Shown: positions 1 to 4,979 of the stretch, in pieces
Layout of the letters: every line of letters starts with the position of its first letter
How positions within the stretch are numbered: position 1 is the first letter of the stretch
From: JBEKCP01 sp050014815
Lineage (GTDB): Bacteria > Planctomycetota > Planctomycetia > Pirellulales > Thermoguttaceae
Length of the DNA: 8,256 bases
Reading direction: 5' to 3'
Assembly (NCBI GenBank): GCA_050014815.1
Contig: JBEKCP010000254.1
Coordinates: 1 to 8,256, forward strand
Notes under the pieces: generated by a model
What the model saw: only the letters and a program-made list of their open reading frames with translations
What the model was told of the DNA's origin: nothing
The model's database searches: none
Made by a program: the position numbers and the translations under genes

Positions 1-58
1 TCCCCTGCTTGCGTCCCGCGGGCCAGCGGGGTAGGGTGGTGGGGGAAGGGGGAGGTCC

Positions 59-418
59 ATGAATCGTGAAAAGCGAATTGCGGCCGTGAAGGCATCGCTG
101 CCTCGCCTTCTGCTCCCGGCCGCCAAGTGCATGTTGTACGCCTTGGCCGTCGTCGCGGCGATAGCCCTAGTGGCCCTAGTCACCAGCGCCATAAGCGACT
201 GGCTGCTTCTCGGGGTGGGCGCCGCGCTGCTGGGCGTGGTGATCGTCCTCGTATCGTGCCTCGTCGCCGGCGGCCTGAAGCGTGGCGCCCGGCGTTTCAT
301 GGCCTACGGCAACCCGAACCTGGTGGCGTGCCCGGACTGCGGGCGGACGATCAGCCGGAACGCGATGGCGTGTCCGAAGTGCGGCCGACCAATGGAGCAC
401 AAGAGTCCGCTGCGATAG
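59..418 (+). CDS. Small two-helix membrane protein with C-terminal zinc ribbon
   Basis: The 119-residue protein has a basic N-terminus, two hydrophobic stretches (about residues 24-45 and 48-71), a basic KRGARR linker and a C-terminal zinc ribbon. The ribbon is CPDC at 91-94 and CPKC at 105-108 (Cys91, Cys94, Cys105, Cys108), resembling the zinc-ribbon domains found at the ends of many bacterial membrane proteins. By the positive-inside rule, the basic linker places the ribbon in the cytoplasm. The ATG start is supported by a strong Shine-Dalgarno, GGAGG at 51-55, three nucleotides upstream within a G-rich run. A later in-frame start would remove the first helix. The gene stands alone: the tRNA downstream is on the other strand. 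The ribbon may bind protein or nucleic acid, but that is inference. I do not recognise a named family. I am fairly sure it is a real gene and unsure of its role. Confidence 0.72.
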   Translation: MNREKRIAAVKASLPRLLLPAAKCMLYALAVVAAIALVALVTSAISDWLLLGVGAALLGVVIVLVSCLVAGGLKRGARRFMAYGNPNLVACPDCGRTISRNAMACPKCGRPMEHKSPLR

Positions 419-469
419 CCCACTGTCCACATGGTCGGCCGGCACCCTCGACGTGAGCACCGTGGGGAC

Positions 470-499
470 CTCGGCGGCGATCACCTCGGCGGCGACTGC
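470..499. repeat. Two-unit 15-bp tandem repeat in a non-coding gap
   Basis: Two adjacent 15-bp units begin CTCGGCGGCGA (470-484 and 485-499), followed by a degraded third start, CTCGGTGGGC, at 500. The repeat lies in the gap between the zinc-ribbon gene and the tRNA-His terminator (419-620), where I see no convincing gene. The period is a multiple of three, so open frames pass through it, but they are Ala/Ser/Thr-rich or Val/Ala/Glu-rich and have no supported start. Confidence 0.45.
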
Positions 500-620
500 C
501 TCGGTGGGCAGCGAGGGCGGCGCCGGCCGCTCCGCGGACCTTTCTGGCAGGCCCGCGGAAATTCTTGCGACCGTAGCACCGGCGTAGCACGGTGCCCTAT
601 CCCTGCTTCCAGGGCATAAG

Positions 621-657
621 AAAAGCCTTGCGTAACTTATTGTCACGCAAGGCTTTT
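621..657 (-). terminator. Rho-independent terminator of tRNA-His (bidirectional)
   Basis: A perfect 13-bp inverted repeat, AAAAGCCTTGCGT at 621-633 and ACGCAAGGCTTTT at 645-657, encloses an 11-nt loop. It begins five bases beyond the tRNA 3' end. Read on the minus strand it gives a GC-containing stem followed by TTTT, the classical intrinsic terminator form. The A and T tracts are symmetric, so it could also stop plus-strand transcription coming from the gene at 59-418. Confidence 0.88.
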
Positions 658-661
658 CGAG

Positions 662-735
662 GGTGGGTAAGGGGACTCGAACCCCCGACACCCAGATCCA
701 CAGTCTGGTGCTCTAACCAACTGAGCTACACCCAC
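662..735 (-). tRNA. tRNA-His (anticodon GTG)
   Basis: The minus strand folds into a complete cloverleaf. The acceptor stem is GTGGGTG paired with TACCCAC, including one G-U. The D arm is GCTC/GAGC with an AGTTGGTTA loop. The anticodon stem is CCAGA/TCTGG around the loop CTGTGGA, giving anticodon GTG, which reads His codons. The T arm has loop TTCGAGT. The genomic base just before position 1 (complement of C736) is G and the discriminator base is C, so a G-1:C73 pair can form, the hallmark identity element of bacterial tRNA-His. CCA is not encoded: the bases after the discriminator read CTCG, so it must be added by tRNA nucleotidyltransferase. The gene has its own promoter and terminator and looks monocistronic. 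Confidence 0.97.
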
Positions 736-755
736 CATGTTTATACGAACGAGTT

Positions 756-784
756 ACTATAGCCGACCGCGGCCTTCCGGTCAA
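756..784 (-). promoter_or_regulatory. Sigma-70-type promoter for tRNA-His
   Basis: On the minus strand, a -35 box TTGACC (779-784) and a -10 box TATAGT (756-761) are separated by exactly 17 bp. Each matches the consensus at most positions. The expected transcription start near 749 leaves a short leader of roughly a dozen bases before the mature tRNA 5' end. The discriminator region (about 750-755) is not G/C-rich, so stringent control is not obvious from the sequence. Confidence 0.78.
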
Positions 785-791
785 TCGGCCC

Positions 792-825
792 CCAGTGCTC
801 TGTCAGGCCGCCAGTGCTCTGTCAG
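792..825. repeat. Tandem 15-bp direct repeat
   Basis: The 15-mer CCAGTGCTCTGTCAG occurs twice, at 792-806 and 811-825, with a 19-bp period. It lies just upstream of the tRNA-His promoter and next to the palindromic repeats at 838-901. Two copies separated by 4 bp do not make a CRISPR array. Confidence 0.75.
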
Positions 826-837
826 TCGTCGAGTGAT

Positions 838-901
838 GGGTGGCACGCCCTGAAAGGGCGTGGTTGGACGGCTCGCCACGCCCTGAAAGGGCGTGCCACC
901 C
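838..901. repeat. Paired palindromic (REP-like) repeats downstream of the LRR gene
   Basis: The 19-base palindrome CACGCCCTGAAAGGGCGTG occurs twice, at 844-862 and 877-895, each folding as a 7-bp stem with a TGAAA loop. The outer flanks GGGTGGCACGCCC (838-850) and GGGCGTGCCACCC (889-901) also pair across the whole segment, so the two copies form either two small hairpins or one long one. It lies 32 bp beyond the stop codon of the minus-strand LRR gene and could act as a transcript-end structure. There is no T tract, so calling it an intrinsic terminator would be speculative. Confidence 0.8.
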
Positions 902-932
902 GCGACCTTCGGGTCAATCGGTCGATCGGCCG

Positions 933-2099
933 CTAGCGGACGATCTTGCACTTCGGCAGCGTCTCGGCGAGCCGTTTGGCGCCGGCCTCCGAGATGGCCG
1001 TCTGGCTGATGTCCAGATACTCGAGGTCCTTCAGCCCGCCGATGACCGCCAGCGAGGCATCGGTAACCTGCGTCTGCCGCAAGTCCAGCCGGACGAGCTT
1101 CTTGAGCCGGCGAAGATGCTCCATGGCGGCGTCGTTGATGCCGGTCTCGACGAGCTTCAGGCTTGTCAGTTTGCCGCTTCCGGCGAGATACTTCAGTCCG
1201 TCGCCGCCCAGCGGGATGTCGCGGATCGCCAACTGGCGGAGACTGGCGAAGTCCTTGAAGCACACGAAGCCGGCGTCGGTGATGCTGTAGCAGCGGCCGA
1301 GGTTGATTTCCTCCAGCGGCAGCCCGGCGAGTTGCGCCAGGCCCGCGTCGGTAATGGCCGCCTCTTCCACCGTCAAGCGGGTGAGCTTGCCGAGTTGCTT
1401 GACGACCCCGAGGCTGGCGTCGGTGATCTGATAGCCGCTGACGCGGAGCGCTTCGAGGTCCTTCATCGCCCGCAGGCGTTCCAGGCCGGCGTTGCCGATC
1501 CGCGAGCAGCCGCGGAGGTCGAGCGAGCGGAGCCGGGGCAGGTTCTTCAGCTCGTCAACCCCGCGGTCGGTCACGCCGATTTCCAGGAGGCCCAGGTTGA
1601 CCAGTTTCGGCAGTCGGGCGAGGTGCTTCAAGGCGGCGTCGTCCAGGAGCGGGCTGCGGCGGATCGCCAGCGTGCTCAAGTCGCTCAGCCGGGTAAGCTG
1701 CTCCAAGCCGGCATTATCGACCGGAACGTCCAAGAGCGAGAGTTCCGTCAAGCGCGCCAGGGCGCTGATCTGCCGGATGCCGACGATGGTAATTCCGCCG
1801 CCCGACAGTTTGAGCCTCCTGAGGTTCGGCAGCGCCGCGAGGGACGGGATATCGGCGTCGCTTACGGAGACGCGGTCGCTTGCCAGATCGACGCCGGTGA
1901 GTCTTCCGGCCGCGTCGAACTCGAACTGTCCTCCCGCGTGGTCGATCCGGACGACGGCGTCAACGAACCGGCGGTCGGCGCCCTCGGCCGGCTTTCCCCC
2001 GCGCGCGAGCGTCACGATTGCTCGCTCGGTCTGATCGGCGGCCGGGCAAGACGCCGCGGCAAGGCATGACAGGAAGAACGTCGCGATCCCGAGTTTCAT
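933..2099 (-). CDS. Secreted leucine-rich-repeat protein
   Basis: The 388-residue protein begins with a signal peptide (MKLGIATFFLSCLAAASCPAAD). Cleavage before Asp22 is plausible; a lipobox ending at Cys18 is possible but weak. After a spacer domain of about 60 residues, roughly 13 LRR units of 24-25 residues run from about residue 85 to the end. Their pattern is xLxxLxLxxTxITDxGLxxLxxLx, with clear units such as the one starting KLVRLDLRQTQVTDASL. It finishes LPKCKIVR, an ending I recognise from planctomycete LRR proteins. The ITDAGL signature is of the cysteine-containing/internalin-like LRR type, a protein-binding scaffold with no catalytic residues. The start at 2099 gives the signal peptide but has no obvious Shine-Dalgarno. 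The gene lies 180 bp downstream of the oxidoreductase on the same strand, with an inverted-repeat element between them, so co-transcription is uncertain. The binding partner is unknown. Confidence 0.9.
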   Translation of the reverse strand: MKLGIATFFLSCLAAASCPAADQTERAIVTLARGGKPAEGADRRFVDAVVRIDHAGGQFEFDAAGRLTGVDLASDRVSVSDADIPSLAALPNLRRLKLSGGGITIVGIRQISALARLTELSLLDVPVDNAGLEQLTRLSDLSTLAIRRSPLLDDAALKHLARLPKLVNLGLLEIGVTDRGVDELKNLPRLRSLDLRGCSRIGNAGLERLRAMKDLEALRVSGYQITDASLGVVKQLGKLTRLTVEEAAITDAGLAQLAGLPLEEINLGRCYSITDAGFVCFKDFASLRQLAIRDIPLGGDGLKYLAGSGKLTSLKLVETGINDAAMEHLRRLKKLVRLDLRQTQVTDASLAVIGGLKDLEYLDISQTAISEAGAKRLAETLPKCKIVR

Positions 2100-2145
2100 A
2101 AGGGCCGTACAACTAACACTACGGCGCTGGGGCGTGGGAAAACTG

Positions 2146-2242
2146 TCGTTTAGCGGGCGGGCCGGGTACCCTCTGGGTGCGCCGCGTTAGGGCAAGGCCT
2201 TTTCCGTGGATCACTCGGCGGGCAAGCCCGCCCGCTAAACGA
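2146..2242. repeat. 97-bp intergenic element with 17-bp inverted repeats
   Basis: TCGTTTAGCGGGCGGGC at 2146-2162 is exactly complementary to GCCCGCCCGCTAAACGA at 2226-2242, with about 63 bp between. A second, tighter hairpin, GGCGGGC-AA-GCCCGCC (2217-2232), uses the right arm. The element has no coding capacity and sits between the minus-strand oxidoreductase stop (2280) and the LRR start (2099). It looks like a miniature inverted-repeat or dispersed intergenic palindrome. I see no T tract for a terminator and no clear target-site duplication. Confidence 0.8.
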
Positions 2243-2279
2243 ACCCAGACGACACCAATATCAAGTTGCATAATGCCTC

Positions 2280-3539
2280 TTACAGGGTCCATGGCGCCCG
2301 CAGGTCGCGGTGCACCAGCCTGGCCGCCTCGGTATCGCCGACGATGGTCTCCTTCTTCGGGTCCCATGCGATCTTCCGCTTCGTGCGGACGGCGATGTTG
2401 CACAGGTGGCTGATAATGTCGCTCCGCACGGCGTGGTCCAGGGGGCTGACCGCCGGCTTGCGGGACTTCACCGAATCGACGAAGTTCTGGTAGTGGTTCG
2501 CGCTTTCGACCAGGTGGACGTCGTGGGGACCGATTGGGGAGGTCAAGAGCGACTCGGGCTCGGCCTTGATGCCGCTGCGGCGAATTTCTACCCAGCCATT
2601 GGAACCGATGAATCGCGTCATATCGCCGCCCGGCTTGAAGGTCATCTTCACGCCGTCGCCCAATCGGAGTTGCATGTCCCAGTTGTAGACGGTGTCGTAG
2701 AGGCCCTTCTGGGGGATCACGCCGGTGCCTTCCACGGTGATGGGGCCGGCCAGGTCGGCGTCGCTGCCCCAGACCATGATGTCCAGCGGATGCGCCCCCC
2801 AGCCGGCCAGGTAGCCGATCGAGTAGTCGTCGATCCAGTAGGTGCCGGGCGGGTGGCAGCGGTCGGCGGTGAAGGGTTTCAGGGGCGCCGGGCCGCACCA
2901 GAAGTCGTAGTCGAGATTCGGCGGGACGGCGACCTCGACGGTCGAGCCGCCCGCTCCGCCGTTGGGCGCCGTGACCTCGATCGCATGGACCTTGCCGATC
3001 CGCCCGCTGCGGACCAGTTCGCAGCCGAAGCGGCAATGCCGGGAGCTCCGCTGCTGCGTGCCGTACTGGAAGATGCGGCCCTCCCGGGCGAAGACCCTGC
3101 GGCAGACGAGGTCCTGCTCGATGGTCACGCCCAGCGGCTTCTCGACGTACGCGTCCTTCTTCGCCCGAGCGGCCGCCACCGCCATGGGCACGTGCCAGTG
3201 GTCGGGCGTGGCAATCACCACGGCGTCGATGTCCCTGCGGGCCAGCATCTCGCGGAAGTCGCCGTAGGACTTGCCGTTGATCTGGCGGGCGTAGGCGTCG
3301 GAGCGGTCCTTGTAGGCGTCGGCGATGGCCACGCTTTGCACGCCCTTGCACTTTTGCAACTCGCGGAACAGAGCTCCGCCCTCGTTGCCCACGCCGATGT
3401 GTCCCAGCGCGATTCGCTCGCTGGCCGGCGGCACGTCGGCATTGCCCAGCGCGGTGGATGAGATCACCAGCGGCACGCCAATCGCGGCGGCGCCGAGTCC
3501 CTGGAGGGCTTCACGTCGTGATAGCAGAAAGGGCTTCAT
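2280..3539 (-). CDS. Gfo/Idh/MocA family NAD(P)-dependent oxidoreductase, Tat-exported
   Basis: The 419-residue protein resembles the secreted Gfo/Idh/MocA oxidoreductases abundant in planctomycetes. A twin-arginine signal is at residues 7-12 (SRREAL), followed by a hydrophobic stretch to about 32. The Rossmann dinucleotide loop is GVGNEG at 49-54. The conserved ATPDHWH is at 110-116 and the family EKP motif, with its catalytic lysine Lys134, is at 133-135. The C-terminal substrate domain carries GWGAHPLDIMVWG at 246-258, where His250 and Asp253 are likely active-site residues. The family oxidises or reduces sugars, inositols or related polyols with NAD(P); the substrate cannot be read from the sequence. 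The Tat signal suggests that it folds with its cofactor before export. The ATG start is supported by GGAG at 3546-3549, six bases upstream. Divergent from the antiporter gene. Confidence 0.93.
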   Translation of the reverse strand: MKPFLLSRREALQGLGAAAIGVPLVISSTALGNADVPPASERIALGHIGVGNEGGALFRELQKCKGVQSVAIADAYKDRSDAYARQINGKSYGDFREMLARRDIDAVVIATPDHWHVPMAVAAARAKKDAYVEKPLGVTIEQDLVCRRVFAREGRIFQYGTQQRSSRHCRFGCELVRSGRIGKVHAIEVTAPNGGAGGSTVEVAVPPNLDYDFWCGPAPLKPFTADRCHPPGTYWIDDYSIGYLAGWGAHPLDIMVWGSDADLAGPITVEGTGVIPQKGLYDTVYNWDMQLRLGDGVKMTFKPGGDMTRFIGSNGWVEIRRSGIKAEPESLLTSPIGPHDVHLVESANHYQNFVDSVKSRKPAVSPLDHAVRSDIISHLCNIAVRTKRKIAWDPKKETIVGDTEAARLVHRDLRAPWTL

Positions 3540-3602
3540 AAGGTTCTCCGGCAGAATATGGGCTTAGGCGGGTTCGAGGGCGTTTGGTCCGGGGCTTCTA
3601 TC

Positions 3603-3628
3603 ATCACTTCTCGATCTCGCTACGTCAA
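3603..3628 (-). promoter_or_regulatory. Weak candidate promoter for the oxidoreductase gene
   Basis: On the minus strand a TTGACG box (3623-3628) lies about 84 bp upstream of the oxidoreductase start. The downstream -10 region (TGATGATAG, around 3600-3607) matches the consensus poorly at any spacing between 16 and 20 bp. It is the best candidate in the gap but not a strong one. Confidence 0.25.
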
Positions 3629-3655
3629 GCAGCGACGGATATACTGGGTGTTGTC

Positions 3656-3758
3656 GGAAAAGCCCACACTAGCCCGACGCGCAAGCGAGGGAACTGCCTG
3701 GTTTCCGTCCCTCGCTCGCGCTTCGGGCTAGTGTAACTGCAAGAAACGCGGCTTTTCC
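3656..3758. repeat. 103-bp intergenic inverted-repeat element of planctomycete type
   Basis: This element has nested inverted repeats: outer arms GGAAAAGCC (3656-3664) and GGCTTTTCC (3750-3758), middle arms ACACTAGCCCGA (3666-3677) and TCGGGCTAGTGT (3723-3734), and inner arms AGCGAGGGA (3684-3692) and TCCCTCGCT (3708-3716). Read through on the minus strand it encodes the meaningless peptide TSPKRERG, a string I recall as a common mis-annotation in planctomycete genomes, which suggests a dispersed family. It has no transposase and would need one supplied in trans. It occupies much of the divergent gap between the oxidoreductase and the antiporter. Confidence 0.82.
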
Positions 3759-3783
3759 CGCAAAACGGCAGCTTCCCCCCGTG

Positions 3784-3787
3784 GGAG
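3784..3787 (+). promoter_or_regulatory. Ribosome binding site that fixes the antiporter TTG start
   Basis: GGAG at 3784-3787 is followed seven bases later by TTG at 3795. No ATG or GTG lies upstream in the antiporter frame, and the next alternative, GTG at codon 9, would cut into the first membrane helix and lacks a well-placed Shine-Dalgarno. The nearby GTG at 3781 is in a different frame. Confidence 0.65.
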
Positions 3788-3794
3788 TTATTCC

Positions 3795-4979
3795 TTGGAA
3801 GTCCCGCAACTGCTTGGAGTGCTGGCCCTCCTCTTCGGCGCCGCCCGACTGCTGGGCGCCCTGGCCAAGCGGTTCGGCCAGCCCGCGGTCCTCGGCGAAC
3901 TGGCGGCCGGGGTCGTCTTGGGCGTCTCCTTTCACGGGCCGGTCGATCCAAACAACCATGTTCTCCACGTCCTGGCCGAAATCGGCGTGGTCGTCCTCCT
4001 GCTGGAAATCGGCCTGGAGACGGACCTGGCGAAGCTCCTCCGCTCAGGCGGCAATTCGACGGTCGTCGCGGTGGCCGGGGTCGTTCTGCCGATGGCCGGC
4101 GGCATCGCCGTCTGCCACCTTCTCGGGCAAAGCAAACTCGTGTCGATTGTCGCCGGGGCCGCGCTGACGGCCACGAGCGTCGGCATCACCGCCCGCGTGC
4201 TGAGGGACCTGGGACAATTGCAGGCGCCGGAGAGCCAGATCATCCTGGGGGCCGCGGTAATCGACGACGTGCTGGGCCTGGTGATTCTGGCCGTTGTCGG
4301 CCGCTTGGCGGCGGGGGCCCAGATCAGCGTCCTTGGGGTCTCCGCGATCACGGCCGCGGCGTTCGGGTTCCTCGCGGCCGCCCTGGTGTTGGGTTGGTTC
4401 CTGGTGGGGCCGCTGGCCGGTTGGTTCGGCCGCCTGAACTTGCCCGGGAGCGCCACCACGCTGGCCGTCATGTTGGCCTTCGGCCTGGCGTGGCTTGCCG
4501 CGGAAGTCGCGGGCCCCGCCATGATGATCCTCGGCGCCTTTGTCGCCGGGGTGTTATTCAAGAGGACCCCCGAGGCCCGCGAGATTCATGCGGGCGTTGC
4601 GCGGCTCGGCCATTTCTTCGTGCCGATCTTCTTTGTGTACGTCGGGGCGGCGGTCGATCTCCGGGTTTTCAATCCCAGGATCTCGGAGAACTGGCCGACC
4701 ATGGGGATCGCACTGCTATTGATTCTCGTCGCGGTGCTCGGCAAGTTTCTGGCGGGCTATGCTCCATTCTGGTTTCGCGGCCGCAAGGCGGTGATCGGGG
4801 TCGGCATGATCCCGCGCGGCGAGGTCGGTCTGATCTTCGCCCAGATGGGCCTTGCCAGCGGAATCTTCGACGCGAGGCTCTTCAGCGCCGTTACGGTCAT
4901 GGTGATGGCGACCACGTTCCTGGCCCCGCCGCTCCTGCGGCTGCTGTTGCCGACTCAGATCGCGAACAGCGAAGAGTAG
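3795..4979 (+). CDS. Cation:proton antiporter, CPA2 family (NapA/GerN-like)
   Basis: The 394-residue protein is almost entirely hydrophobic, with about 12-13 predicted membrane helices, and lacks the cytoplasmic RCK/TrkA-N domain found in full-length Kef proteins. Key motifs are GQPAVLGELAAGVVLG at 28-43 in the first helices, TATSVGIT at 125-132, the paired aspartates Asp157-Asp158 in AAVIDDVLGLV, FVPIFFVYVGAAVDL at 275-289, Lys317 in a late helix and MIPRGEVGLIF at 338-348. The Asp-Asp pair is the ion-binding signature of NapA-type electrogenic Na+/H+ antiporters; a partner lysine in the TM10 region, probably Lys317, also fits. It would exchange Na+ (or K+) for protons across the cytoplasmic membrane. 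The length fits the NapA/GerN group. Ion choice is inferred. It starts at TTG, stands alone on its strand, and its 3' end overlaps a convergent gene. Confidence 0.9.
   Translation: MEVPQLLGVLALLFGAARLLGALAKRFGQPAVLGELAAGVVLGVSFHGPVDPNNHVLHVLAEIGVVVLLLEIGLETDLAKLLRSGGNSTVVAVAGVVLPMAGGIAVCHLLGQSKLVSIVAGAALTATSVGITARVLRDLGQLQAPESQIILGAAVIDDVLGLVILAVVGRLAAGAQISVLGVSAITAAAFGFLAAALVLGWFLVGPLAGWFGRLNLPGSATTLAVMLAFGLAWLAAEVAGPAMMILGAFVAGVLFKRTPEAREIHAGVARLGHFFVPIFFVYVGAAVDLRVFNPRISENWPTMGIALLLILVAVLGKFLAGYAPFWFRGRKAVIGVGMIPRGEVGLIFAQMGLASGIFDARLFSAVTVMVMATTFLAPPLLRLLLPTQIANSEE

Noticed and set aside
176..691. Minus-strand frame of 171 codons next to tRNA-His
   Set aside because: It starts inside the tRNA, reads through the terminator hairpin and overlaps the zinc-ribbon gene antisense. 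No ribosome binding site or domain.
792..901. Possible CRISPR array
   Set aside because: There are only two copies of each of two different repeats, with spacers of 4 and 14 bp and no cas genes nearby.
662..921. Integration site (att) for a mobile island at the tRNA
   Set aside because: No copy of the tRNA 3' end is present elsewhere in the window, there is no integrase, and the nearby direct repeats lie on the promoter side of the gene.
840..2069. Long plus-strand open frame of 409 codons opposite the LRR gene
   Set aside because: It is antisense to a well-supported LRR gene with a signal peptide. Its Gln/Ala/Arg-rich composition mirrors the repeat codons, and it has no recognisable domain.
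2310..3461. Plus-strand open frame of 383 codons and overlapping minus-strand frame 2119-3351
   Set aside because: Both are shadows of the oxidoreductase gene, caused by high GC at third positions. They show Arg/Pro/Gly or Val/Asp/Gly bias and no family motif.
3625..3951. Minus-strand frames containing TSPKRERG-like peptides
   Set aside because: The peptide comes from translating the intergenic inverted-repeat element; it is not a protein-coding signal.
3781..4167. Alternative GTG start at 3781 just before the antiporter
   Set aside because: It is in a different frame from the antiporter and gives a Ser/Arg/Trp-rich shadow product; the TTG at 3795 has the correct frame and Shine-Dalgarno spacing.
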